Source: Pseudomonadota bacterium
GTDB lineage: Bacteria > Pseudomonadota > Alphaproteobacteria > Reyranellales > Reyranellaceae
Direction of reading: 5' to 3'
Length of the DNA: 16,544 nucleotides
Assembly: GCA_023416135.1 (NCBI GenBank)
Contig: JAEZIF010000015.1
Coordinates: 1 to 16,544, forward strand
Part shown: one piece after another, positions 1-8,843 of the stretch
How positions within the stretch are numbered: the stretch's first letter is position 1
Layout of the letters: each line of letters starts with the position of its first letter
Translations under genes and position numbers: made by a program
The notes under the pieces: model-generated
What the model was told of the DNA's origin: nothing
What the model saw: only the letters and a program-made list of their open reading frames with translations
Database searches by the model: none

Positions 1-1757
1 GCGAGGTGCTGACCGGCCCCATCGTGCGGCGCAATGGAACGTCCGTCGGCTCGATCACGACCGGGGTCGACGCCAATACCTACATCCTGAGCACGTCGCC
101 GACACAGGCCTTCGTCAACGGCGCACCGGCCGCAGTCGTCAGGACGGCGGTCCCCAGCCTCTACGTACGCGCCTACACCGAGGGCACGACCAATCCCGTC
201 GGCGGCTTCATTGCGCCGATCAACGCGGTTCGCGGCCTGACAGCCCAGCAGATCCGCGATGTCCTGGCCCTGCCCTACCTCCCGACCTCGCTGACCCTGG
301 TGCAGGTGCCCGAGGGGACGTGCGTCCTCTACGGGCAGGCCGCACCCATTGTCGGCAACTTCGCCGCCAATCCGCCGGCCATTCCGACGCCGGGCCCGTG
401 GGGACGCGGCGGCGCGCTGCAGGGAGTGCTGATCGGCCTGACGTCCCAGCCCGGCTGCGCCGACGCCGGATTCGTGCCGGCACAGAACTTCACCAGTCGG
501 CAGGCGATCGGTGGATTCGCGCTGGCTTACCGACCCAATGCCGGCCAGGGCAACACCTATGCCGTCGCATCGGCCCTCGATGTCGGCAGCTTTCCCGCTC
601 AGTTCTCCGACATGGACGGCATCTACAACAGCCTCGATGCCCTGAACTTCAGTTCGCCGGCGGCGCTGCAGATGGCGCTGAAGCAGCTCGGCGGTGAAGC
701 CTATGCCGACTATGGATACATGCGCATGGCGGCCGCCCGCCAGTTCCTCGACGTGATGCATCAGCAGATGCGCGGTGCGCGCGCGTGGCGACCGATCAGG
801 GCAGCGATCGCGACGGCGGAAGCGCCGGTGAGCCTGACGGAATCGGCCGCCGTCTCTCGCGAACTGGCGGGCGAACTGAAGAAGCCTTTCGCCGGCGCCA
901 GCCCCGGCGAGCGGCGGACGGAAGGCGGGGGCGTGTGGTTCGCCCCCTACGGCTCGCTCGGCAACCTCTACGGCGATGCGTCGACGCACGGCATGAGCTA
1001 CAGGCTCCATGGCTTTGCCGCCGGCGGCGACCTGCAAGTGGCGGAGGGCCTGCTGGTCGGCGCCGCCGTGAGCTATGCGAGCACGGGGTTTTCGACCGGC
1101 GGCGTCAGCGCCAGCGGAACGAACGAGGCCGTTTCCGTGGCCGCCTATGCGAGCTACGCGCCTGGCGCCTGGTATGTCGATGCCGCGGCCGGTTACGCCT
1201 ACAATTGGGGTGCATTGTCGCGCACCATTGCCTTTCCCGGTGTCCTGCGCAGCGCAACGGGCAATCCGACGGCCAATCAATTCCTCGGCAGCGTCGAGGC
1301 GGGTCTGGAGGTGCCGATCAATTCCCGCTTCGCCGCCACGCCCTTCGGCCGGCTCGAAGTCACTGCAGCCGGCCAGAACGGCTTTGGCGAGAGCGGGGCC
1401 GGTGCGATCGGATTGAATGTTTCGCCCCAGTCGACGACGGGCGTACGCAGCATTCTCGGCCTGCAACTGTCTGCGACGAGCACCATCGACGAAGCGTTCA
1501 GCCTGTGGCTGGCGGCGCGCGCCGGCTGGGCGCACGACTATGCCGATCTTTCGGGATCCCTCACCGCGGCCTTTCTCGGCAAGCCGGACACCAGTTTTAC
1601 GGTGGTCGGGCCGACGCCGGATCGCAATGCCGCGGCGGTGGGCGTCAGCGCCAACCTGCTGATGCGAGCGGCCCAGGCATTCGTCAACTACGACGCCAGC
1701 CTCTCACAGAGCTACTCGACGCATTCGCTGACCCTCGGGCTCAAGATCCGGTTTTGA
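1..1757 (+). CDS. Autotransporter (type V secretion), C-terminal part, 5' truncated
   Basis: The frame is open from the first base of the window, so the apparent GTG at 6 is probably internal and the real start lies upstream. Counting from that GTG, residues 1-200 are Gly/Ala/Thr/Pro-rich passenger-like sequence with two cysteines (C106, C151). Residues 205-258 form a helical linker (LGGEAYADYGYMRMAAARQF). From about 308 to 583 there is an alternating aromatic/small-residue beta-barrel domain of the autotransporter type, starting GGGVWFAPYGSLGNL and ending in the outer-membrane signature of a C-terminal Phe (LGLKIRF). By family knowledge the barrel inserts in the outer membrane through the BAM complex and exports or anchors the upstream passenger. 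The passenger function cannot be told from the part seen. The gene converges on the M81 peptidase gene with an 18-nt gap. Confidence 0.85.
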   Translation, partial: EVLTGPIVRRNGTSVGSITTGVDANTYILSTSPTQAFVNGAPAAVVRTAVPSLYVRAYTEGTTNPVGGFIAPINAVRGLTAQQIRDVLALPYLPTSLTLVQVPEGTCVLYGQAAPIVGNFAANPPAIPTPGPWGRGGALQGVLIGLTSQPGCADAGFVPAQNFTSRQAIGGFALAYRPNAGQGNTYAVASALDVGSFPAQFSDMDGIYNSLDALNFSSPAALQMALKQLGGEAYADYGYMRMAAARQFLDVMHQQMRGARAWRPIRAAIATAEAPVSLTESAAVSRELAGELKKPFAGASPGERRTEGGGVWFAPYGSLGNLYGDASTHGMSYRLHGFAAGGDLQVAEGLLVGAAVSYASTGFSTGGVSASGTNEAVSVAAYASYAPGAWYVDAAAGYAYNWGALSRTIAFPGVLRSATGNPTANQFLGSVEAGLEVPINSRFAATPFGRLEVTAAGQNGFGESGAGAIGLNVSPQSTTGVRSILGLQLSATSTIDEAFSLWLAARAGWAHDYADLSGSLTAAFLGKPDTSFTVVGPTPDRNAAAVGVSANLLMRAAQAFVNYDASLSQSYSTHSLTLGLKIRF

Positions 1758-1766
1758 ACCCGAGGG
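1732..1766. terminator. Stem-loop at the convergent gene ends (possible bidirectional terminator)
   Basis: Arms 1732-1744 (CCCTCGGGCTCAA) and 1754-1766 (TTGAACCCGAGGG) pair over 13 positions with one C/A mismatch and a 9-nt loop. The stem spans the stop codon of the autotransporter and ends 9 nt before the stop of the convergent M81 gene. No U-tract follows on either strand, so intrinsic termination is uncertain. Confidence 0.4.
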
Positions 1767-1775
1767 GGGACGGCC

Positions 1776-3248
1776 TCACGCGGCGTGCGGGTTGGCCACG
1801 AACGGCCACTGGCCCTTGTCGACCTTGGTGTAGGGCAGCAGCGACCAGTCCGGTACCAGCGCGCCCGGGGCCGCGACATAGACCACTTCGCTGGCGATCG
1901 GGGCGTAGGCGGCGTGGAAGTGCTGCATGGACTTCACGACCACGATCTTCTTGGTCGACGGGTCGACGCCGAGCTTGGTGAAGCAATCGCGGCTGTGGCA
2001 CTGGCTGCGCTTGCTGTTGACGATCACCGTCACGCCCTCGATCTGCAGCGCGGCAACGTCGCCGATCGGGTTGACGCCTTTGCGCTGGCCGCCGAACTCT
2101 ATGGTGACGTCCTTCTCGAGCTTCAGCACCTTGGCGCGGGCGTCTATCGGCGGGCCGGATTGCGGCCCCAGTTTGCCGCCGAGGCGGATGTCGAGCTCGG
2201 CGCCTTCGCCGACTTCGAAGGCAAGCTTGACCGCGCCCGGGTCCCAGATCATGGCGATGGCTGCGTCTTTCACCTTCTTGTCCAGCAGCGCCTTGAGGAT
2301 GAAGGTCGAATCGGAGGCCGCCCCGCCGCCGGCATTGTCCGACACGTCGGCCAGCACCATGGGCTTGGGCAGGTTGTGCGAGCTCACACGCGCCATCGCC
2401 GCGTCGAGCGAGACGTAAGGCGGCTGGGTAATTTCGCGCATGGCGAAGAACTCCTGGCCCAGCTCGCGTGCCAGCCGTTCGGCCTTGGGCTTGTCGCCGT
2501 CGGTGATGGCGATCAGCTTGCTGCCCATCTCCTTGATGTCGGACCACGGGAAGCCGTGGGCGATCGACAGCGACAGCACGCCGTCCTTGCCCTCCATGGA
2601 TTGCAGCTTGTCGACGAAGCCGCGCATCGGCTGGCGCGTGGTGTGGAAGATGCCGATCATCTTGCAGTCCCATGCGGCCATCACCGGCCTGGTGCGGCCC
2701 TCGATGGCGCCTTCCAGGACGTTGAAGAGATCGTCGGCGCGTTCGGGCACGTCGACATGCGGGTATTCCTTGAACAGCACCAGCGCGGTGGCGTCGCGCA
2801 GGGTGCCCTCGCCGATATTGCAGTGCAGGTCGAGCTCGACCCCGACCGGCACGTCCGGCCCGACGGCCTTACGTACATGGGCCAGAATGTCGCTTTCGCA
2901 GTCGTCGTAGCCCTCGGCGACCATGGCGCCGTGCATGGACAGGAACACGCCGTCGACCGGCAGGGCAGCTTTCAAGTCGGCCAGAATCTCGTCGCGGAAA
3001 GACTCGTAGACCTTCTTCACCGTCTTGCCGGCGGGCTGGGCGAAGGCGCACAGGCTCTCGACCACCTGCCAGCCCTTGGCTTCGGCGCGCCCGCGCCACA
3101 CCATGAGCGGCGCGCCGAACATCGGCACGTTCTTGCCATAGCTGGCCTTGCGGAAGAGGCAGGTCTCCTCGAAGAGCTGATGGCCGGTTGGGATGGACGC
3201 GAAGGTGTTGGTCTCGGTGCCGAGGCAGGCGGTGAAGATCTTTTTCAT
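1776..3248 (-). CDS. M81 family metallopeptidase (MlrC-like)
   Basis: This 490-residue protein matches the M81 family, whose founder MlrC cleaves linearised microcystin and its tetrapeptide product. The expected zinc/active-site residues are present with the spacing I recall for Sphingomonas MlrC: E12, H106 (in MHGAM), D140 and H142 (in ELDLHCN) and H164 (in YPHVD). There is no signal peptide, so it is probably cytoplasmic. ATG at 3248 is chosen because the family begins with the beta strand seen here (MKKIFTACLGTETNTF); no strong ribosome site is visible before it. It lies 14 nt after aidB on the same strand and is probably co-transcribed with it. A peptide ABC importer lies upstream, so hydrolysis of imported peptides or related amides is a fair inference. 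The microcystin substrate should not be assumed. Confidence 0.88.
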   Translation of the reverse strand: MKKIFTACLGTETNTFASIPTGHQLFEETCLFRKASYGKNVPMFGAPLMVWRGRAEAKGWQVVESLCAFAQPAGKTVKKVYESFRDEILADLKAALPVDGVFLSMHGAMVAEGYDDCESDILAHVRKAVGPDVPVGVELDLHCNIGEGTLRDATALVLFKEYPHVDVPERADDLFNVLEGAIEGRTRPVMAAWDCKMIGIFHTTRQPMRGFVDKLQSMEGKDGVLSLSIAHGFPWSDIKEMGSKLIAITDGDKPKAERLARELGQEFFAMREITQPPYVSLDAAMARVSSHNLPKPMVLADVSDNAGGGAASDSTFILKALLDKKVKDAAIAMIWDPGAVKLAFEVGEGAELDIRLGGKLGPQSGPPIDARAKVLKLEKDVTIEFGGQRKGVNPIGDVAALQIEGVTVIVNSKRSQCHSRDCFTKLGVDPSTKKIVVVKSMQHFHAAYAPIASEVVYVAAPGALVPDWSLLPYTKVDKGQWPFVANPHAA

Positions 3249-3262
3249 GGGCCGCGATCTTG

Positions 3263-4888
3263 CTAGGCCGCGAGCGCCCGGTCCATCAACTTCGTATCGG
3301 CACTGCCAATGTCAGCCGTGCCGAACTGCGCAAATCTTTCGCCGCCGAGTCGCGTGTCGCCATACAGAGTGGCGAAATCGGATTTCGCTTCGGCAAGCGC
3401 CGCCAATGCCGCGATCCTGGCCAGGCCCTCGCACAGGAAACGGGCACGACGTTCGGCGTCACCCGACTGCAGCACCTTGGCCAGCGTTCCGGCGAGCGGA
3501 CGTACGTCGAAGGCCGCCGCCGCCGTCTTGGCCAGCGCACTCACCGTCGCCATCGCCTGATCGGGATGGCGGCCGGCGGCGCGCAGCACGTCCAGCGCCA
3601 TGACGTTGCCCGAGCCTTCCCAGATGGCGTTGAGCGGCGATTCGCGGAAGTAGCGCGCCAAGGGCAGGTCCTCGGTGTAGCCGTTGCCGCCCAGGCACTC
3701 GAGCGACTCGTAGACGAGCTGCGGCGTGCTCTTGCAGACCAGGAATTTCACCGCGGGCGTCAGCAGGCGCGCGTAGGCGGCTTCGGCGGGATCGTCGTGC
3801 GCGCTTTCGGCGGCGCGGCACAGGCGGAACACCAGTGCCACCTGCGCTTCGAGCTCGAGCGCGAGGTCGGCCACGGTGGCGCGCATCGACGGCTGGTCGA
3901 CGAGCCGCTTCTGGAAGACCGAGCGGTTGCGGATGTGGTTCAGTGCCTGGCTGAGCGCGATGCGCGACTGGCCGGCCGAGGCGATGGCGCAGTCGAGCCG
4001 CGTCAGGTTCACCATCTCGATGATGGTGCGCACGCCCGCGCCCTCGGCGCCGACGCGCTCGGCATAGGCGCCGTGGAACTCGACCTCGGACGAGGCATTC
4101 GACTTGTTGCCGAGCTTGTCCTTCAGGCGCTGGAAGCGGATCTTGTTCTGCGAGCCATCGGGCCGGTAGCGCGGCATCAGATAGCAGGTGAGCCCGCCTT
4201 CAGCCTGGGCCAGGACCAGAAAGGCGTCGCACATCGGCGCCGACATGAACCATTTGTGGCCGGTGATCTCGACATGATCGCCATGGGAGACGGCGCGGGT
4301 GATGTTGGCGCGCACGTCGGTGCCGCCCTGGCGCTCGGTCATGCCCATGCCCAGCGTGACGCCGTTCTTCTCCCACCACGGCAGGGGGCGCGGATCGTAG
4401 GTGCGGGTCTGGATCCTGGGCAGCCACCTGTCGAGCAGCGAGGGCTCCGAGCGCAGCGCGCCGATGCAGGCGTGGGTCATGGTGATCGGGCACATGTGGC
4501 CACTCTCGGCCTGGGTGGCGAGATAGAGTCGCACGGCGCGCGTCGACATCGGGCCCGGCCTGTCGCTGCCGTCGTGCGCCGAGGCGTGGATGCCGTGCCC
4601 GATGCTCTTGGCCATCATGGCGTGATAGGCGGGGTGGAACTCGACGAGGTCCAGCCGATTGCCCTTGCCGTCGACGAGGTGGAGCCTGGGCGGGTTCTCG
4701 TTGGCAACGCGGCCGAGATCGAGCGTCGCCGCGGCACCGTAGTCCTGGCCGCAGGCGGAAAGTCCCGCGAGGTCGAGGCCGGCGCGCGCCGCGGCATCCG
4801 CCAGCGGACGGTCGGCACTGAATAGGTCGACGTCGCCGAACGCCGGCGACTGGTTGAACGAAGCGTCTTCGAGCAGGCCGGAGGACAT
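3263..4888 (-). CDS. aidB: AidB-type acyl-CoA dehydrogenase
   Basis: The 541-residue length equals that of E. coli AidB, an FAD-containing acyl-CoA dehydrogenase homologue of the adaptive response to alkylation damage. It has weak isovaleryl-CoA dehydrogenase activity and binds DNA. Visible motifs: MTERQGGTDV at 183-192 (FAD/acyl-CoA region), the GHKWFMSAP core at 210-218, the LECLGGNGYTED segment at 397-407, and ESPLNAIWEGSGNVMALDVLR at 416-436, where E424 is the likely catalytic glutamate. The N-terminal 150 residues are the AidB-specific extension rather than that of a short acyl-CoA dehydrogenase. ATG at 4888 has no strong ribosome site. A strong hairpin lies 18 nt upstream of the start. 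Its neighbours, dodecin and an M81 peptidase, say nothing about DNA repair, so a role in branched acyl-CoA catabolism is equally possible. Confidence 0.88.
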   Translation of the reverse strand: MSSGLLEDASFNQSPAFGDVDLFSADRPLADAAARAGLDLAGLSACGQDYGAAATLDLGRVANENPPRLHLVDGKGNRLDLVEFHPAYHAMMAKSIGHGIHASAHDGSDRPGPMSTRAVRLYLATQAESGHMCPITMTHACIGALRSEPSLLDRWLPRIQTRTYDPRPLPWWEKNGVTLGMGMTERQGGTDVRANITRAVSHGDHVEITGHKWFMSAPMCDAFLVLAQAEGGLTCYLMPRYRPDGSQNKIRFQRLKDKLGNKSNASSEVEFHGAYAERVGAEGAGVRTIIEMVNLTRLDCAIASAGQSRIALSQALNHIRNRSVFQKRLVDQPSMRATVADLALELEAQVALVFRLCRAAESAHDDPAEAAYARLLTPAVKFLVCKSTPQLVYESLECLGGNGYTEDLPLARYFRESPLNAIWEGSGNVMALDVLRAAGRHPDQAMATVSALAKTAAAAFDVRPLAGTLAKVLQSGDAERRARFLCEGLARIAALAALAEAKSDFATLYGDTRLGGERFAQFGTADIGSADTKLMDRALAA

Positions 4889-4906
4889 GCGCCGGACTCT
4901 ATCTCT

Positions 4907-4938
4907 CCGGACCGCGGGCCTCCAGGCCCGCGGTCCGG
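4907..4938 (-). terminator. Perfect 15-bp hairpin between dodecin and aidB
   Basis: CCGGACCGCGGGCCT (4907-4921) and AGGCCCGCGGTCCGG (4924-4938) are a perfect inverted repeat with only two bases between them. It begins 7 nt after the dodecin stop and ends 18 nt before the aidB start. On the minus strand it is followed by AGAGATAGAG, not a U-tract, so it may be a rho-assisted terminator, a 3'-end stabiliser or an attenuator. A second GTCCGG lies just before the aidB start and could compete for the first arm. Confidence 0.55.
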
Positions 4939-4945
4939 CATGAAA

Positions 4946-5161
4946 TCAGCCGCCGCCTTCGTACTTGAAGGAGAGCTTCACCTTGGTGCGATAGGCCGAG
5001 ACCTTGCCGTCTTCGATGACCAGGTCCTGTTCGACGACCTCGGCGACGCGCAGGTCGCGCAGCGACTTGGCGGCCCGTTCGACCGCCGCCTTTGCCGCTT
5101 TCTCCCAGGAATCGGTGCTGGTGCCGACCAGCTCAATCACTTTGTAGACGCTATCCGCCAT
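4946..5161 (-). CDS. Dodecin family protein (atypical flavin site)
   Basis: This 71-residue protein has the dodecin layout: strand VYKVIELVG, helix with SWEKAAKAAVERAAKSL, then strands EVVEQDLVIEDGKVSAY and TKVKLSFKYEG. Dodecins form hollow dodecamers that store or buffer flavins, or bind CoA in some members. ATG at 5161 is chosen over an in-frame codon at 5179 because GGGAGGA lies 5 nt before it and dodecins start close to VYKV. Canonical bacterial dodecins have Arg-Trp-Phe-Glu in the middle strand, where the Trp stacks on the isoalloxazine ring. Here the matching residues 38-41 are Arg-Val-Ala-Glu, and the later Gln of YQVTLKV is also changed (YRTKVKL). Fold assignment is strong, flavin binding is doubtful. 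It sits 105 nt after the ABC ATPase gene, and I see no convincing promoter there. Confidence 0.85.
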   Translation of the reverse strand: MADSVYKVIELVGTSTDSWEKAAKAAVERAAKSLRDLRVAEVVEQDLVIEDGKVSAYRTKVKLSFKYEGGG

Positions 5162-5266
5162 GTGATCCTCCCTCGACACGGGTTCCCGTCCATCCGATGC
5201 CGATCAGGGGGAGGCGCGGCAGCGGTTGCCTAAGTGGCCTTTCCTTGAGGGAACTCTATCACCGAA

Positions 5267-6898
5267 TCAGGCGGCCGCGAACTTGCCGAATTCCCAGTGG
5301 CGGCCGGGGGCGGCGGCGAACAGGGCCTTGGTGTAGTCGTCGCGCGGCGAGCCGAAGACCTGCTCGGCTGGGCCGTACTCGACGACGCGGCCCTTGCTCA
5401 TCACGGCGACGAAGTCGCAGATCTGGGCGGCGACACGCAGGTCGTGGGTGATGAACAGCACCGCGAGGTTCAGCCGGGTGCGGATCTCGTCGAGCAGCTC
5501 GAGCACCTGCTTCTGCACCGACACGTCGAGTGCCGACACCGCCTCGTCGGCGATCAGCAGCTCCGGTTCCATGGCGAGCGCGCGGGCGATGCAGATGCGC
5601 TGCCGTTGGCCGCCCGAGAACTGGTGCGGGAAGCGGTCGAGCGCGTTGGGATCGAGCCGCACCGTCTCCATCAGCTTGCGGGCGCGCGCCATTGCCTCGT
5701 CGCGCTTGATGCCGAAATTCATCGGCCCCTCGATGATGAATTCGCCCACCGTGATGCGCGGATTCATCGAGCGGTAGGGGTCCTGGAAGACGATCTGGAC
5801 CTGGCGGCGATGCGGGCGCAGCTTGCCGGCCGGCATGGTGGCGATCTCGGTGTCGCCCAGGAAGACCTTGCCGTCGGTCGGATCGATCAGGCGGGCGATG
5901 CAGCGCGCCACCGTCGACTTGCCCGAGCCCGATTCGCCCACGATGCCCAAGGTCTCGCCCTTGCGGATGTCGAGATCGACGTCGATAGCGGCCTTCACGA
6001 CGCGCGCCTTCTGGAAGAAGCCGCTGCCCGAGTAGATCTTGCCGAGCTTCTCGGTGCGCAGCACGGTGATGCCGTCCTTGCGCACACCACGGTGCTGCGG
6101 ATGGATCGACGGCACCGAGGAGATCAGCATCTTGGTGTAGGACTCTCGCGGGCGCGAGAGGATCTGCTCGGTCGGGCCCATCTCCACCAGCTCGCCCCAG
6201 CGCAGCACGGCGACGCGATGGGCGATCTCGGCGACGACGCCGAAATCGTGGGTGATGAACAACACGCCGGTGCCCTGGCCTGCCTGCAGCTCGGCGATCA
6301 GCTTCAGGATCTCGGCCTGGGTGGTGACGTCGAGCGCCGTGGTCGGCTCGTCGGCGATCAGCAGCACCGGATCGAGCACCAGCGCCATGGCGATCATGAT
6401 GCGCTGGCGCTGGCCGCCCGAAAGCTGGTGCGGAAAGGAGGCGTAGATGCGCTCGGGCTCGGGCAGTTTCACGCGGTCGAGGATGGCGATGATCTTGGCC
6501 TTGCGCTGGCCGGCATCGAGCTTGGTGTGGGTGCGCAGCACCTCGTCGATCTGCTCGCCGCAGGTCATGACCGGATTGAGCGCGGTCATCGGCTCCTGGA
6601 AGATCATCGACATCCGCGTGCAGCGCAGCTCGCGCAGCCGGTCCTCGCTCGCCGCCAGGATGTTCTCGCCCTGCAGCAGGATCTCGCCCGAGCTGGGCTT
6701 CAGCGCCTTGGCGAGGAGACCCATGACGGTGAAGGCGATCACCGACTTGCCCGAGCCCGATTCACCCACCAGGCAGACGATCTCGCCGGGATTGACGGTG
6801 AAGCTCACCTTGTCGACGGCGAATTCGCGATCGGCGCCCTTGGGCAGCGTGACGGAGAGGTTGCGGACTTCCAGTACAGGCTTCTTGGCGTCACTCAT
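5267..6898 (-). CDS. Dipeptide/oligopeptide ABC transporter, fused dual ATPase
   Basis: This 543-residue protein carries two complete nucleotide-binding domains in one chain, like a DppD-DppF fusion or GsiA. Domain 1 has Walker A GESGSGKS at 45-52, signature LSGGQRQ at 159-165, Walker B LLIADEP at 179-185 and switch histidine H217. Domain 2 has Walker A at 321-328, signature FSGGQRQ at 427-433, Walker B LLIADEA at 448-454 and H485. Each domain is followed by the oligopeptide-type C-terminal segment (YTKMLISSVPSIHP in the first). It supplies ATP hydrolysis for the two permeases encoded just upstream. The ATG lies 6 nt after the stop of the DppC-like gene, so the genes are surely one transcript. 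Both ATP sites look intact. The substrate class (peptides) comes from family membership only. Confidence 0.93.
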   Translation of the reverse strand: MSDAKKPVLEVRNLSVTLPKGADREFAVDKVSFTVNPGEIVCLVGESGSGKSVIAFTVMGLLAKALKPSSGEILLQGENILAASEDRLRELRCTRMSMIFQEPMTALNPVMTCGEQIDEVLRTHTKLDAGQRKAKIIAILDRVKLPEPERIYASFPHQLSGGQRQRIMIAMALVLDPVLLIADEPTTALDVTTQAEILKLIAELQAGQGTGVLFITHDFGVVAEIAHRVAVLRWGELVEMGPTEQILSRPRESYTKMLISSVPSIHPQHRGVRKDGITVLRTEKLGKIYSGSGFFQKARVVKAAIDVDLDIRKGETLGIVGESGSGKSTVARCIARLIDPTDGKVFLGDTEIATMPAGKLRPHRRQVQIVFQDPYRSMNPRITVGEFIIEGPMNFGIKRDEAMARARKLMETVRLDPNALDRFPHQFSGGQRQRICIARALAMEPELLIADEAVSALDVSVQKQVLELLDEIRTRLNLAVLFITHDLRVAAQICDFVAVMSKGRVVEYGPAEQVFGSPRDDYTKALFAAAPGRHWEFGKFAAA

Positions 6899-6904
6899 CT
6901 CGCA

Positions 6905-7836
6905 TCACACTTTTTTGCTCATCTTCGGATCCAGCGTATCGCGCAGGCCGTCGCCCATGATGTTGATCGCGAGAACGGTGACGGCGAGGAAGATGGCGGG
7001 ATAGAAGATGTTGTGCGGGAACACGCGGAACAGCGTGCGGCCCTCGGCCATGATGTTGCCCCAGCTCGGGATTTCCGGTGGGATGCCGATGCCCAGGAAG
7101 GAGAGCGCGGCCTCGACCAGGATGGCGGAGGCGGCGAGGAAGGTGCCCTGCACGATCAGAGGCGCGATGGTGTTGGGCAGGATGTGGCGAAACATCAGCA
7201 CCCAGGTCGGCGTGCCGACCGAGATGGCGCCTTCGACATACGGCTCCTCGCGCACCGTCAGCACGATCGAGCGTACCAGGCGCACGACACGCGGCACGTC
7301 GGGCACGACGATGGCGAAGATCACGGTGATGAGGCCGGCGCGCCAGATCGAGACCATGGCGATGGCGAGCAATATGCCCGGAATCGCCATCAGGCCATCC
7401 ATGATGCGCATGATGATGCCGTCGAGCCACCGTATGTAGCCTGAGATCAGGCCGATCACGACGCCGATCGCAACCGCGATCAGGGCGACCGCGACGCCGA
7501 CTGCCAGCGATACGCGCGTGCCGTAGATCACGCGGCTGTAGACGTCGCGGCCCAGGCTGTCGGTGCCCATGATGGCGATGCGCTTGACCTGCGTGCCGTC
7601 GTCGAGGCGCATGGTGATTTCGGTGCCGGGCTTCTTGTTGCGTGCCGCGGGATCGATGCGAGTCGGGTCGACCGTGCCCAGGAAGGGCGCCAGGGCGGCG
7701 ACCACCAGCATGACGAGCAGGATGGTGCCGCCGATGATGACGTTCGGGTTGCGAAGGGCGACGAGCCACAGGCTCTTGCGCTTGGTCGATGCCGCCGCGA
7801 TGGAGGCGGAGTCGACGAGGTCTTCGGACGCGACGG

Positions 7837-7840
<4 letters not shown>
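6905..7840 (-). CDS. ABC transporter permease, DppC-like
   Basis: This 311-residue inner-membrane permease belongs to the DppC/OppC branch. The N-terminal cytoplasmic region and first membrane helix (about 34-53) are followed by a periplasmic loop and the branch-specific MGTDSLGRDVYSR at 91-103. Several further helices follow, then the EAA-type coupling loop around 200-225 (EEPYVEGAISVGTPTWVLMFRHILPN) that docks on the ATPase, and the C-terminal GDGLRDTLDP. The start is a TTG at 7840 that overlaps the TGA stop of the DppB-like gene (TTGA), with GAGGA 8 nt upstream. No ATG or GTG lies in the first 30 codons, which supports TTG and translational coupling. It pairs with the DppB-like protein to form the channel. 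Confidence 0.9.
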
Positions 7841-8778
<938 letters not shown>

Positions 8779-8802
8779 TGTACTCCTATGTACCAACTCC
8801 AT

Positions 8803-8829
8803 GTTCCCCTCCCGCTGGGGGAGAGGAAC
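8803..8829. other. Intercistronic hairpin between the binding-protein and permease genes
   Basis: Arms 8803-8813 (GTTCCCCTCCC) and 8819-8829 (GGGAGAGGAAC) pair over 11 positions, including one G/U or G/T position, with a 5-nt loop. On the minus strand it lies between the stop of the substrate-binding protein and the start of the DppB-like gene, and one arm contains the purine-rich site for the alternative permease start at 8802. It resembles the C/G-rich intergenic palindromes common in alphaproteobacteria. It may protect the upstream mRNA end or reduce permease translation. Confidence 0.5.
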
Positions 8830-8843
8830 ACGGCGCGCCATCT

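Noticed and set aside
1785..4825. Two + strand frames of about 500 codons opposite the M81 and aidB genes.
   Set aside because: Both minus-strand proteins have all expected family motifs; the antisense frames have none.
5297..7444. A 715-codon + strand frame opposite the ATPase and DppC-like genes.
   Set aside because: It is antisense to genes with intact Walker and EAA motifs; its composition (His, Asp, Ala, Arg runs) is typical of shadow frames.
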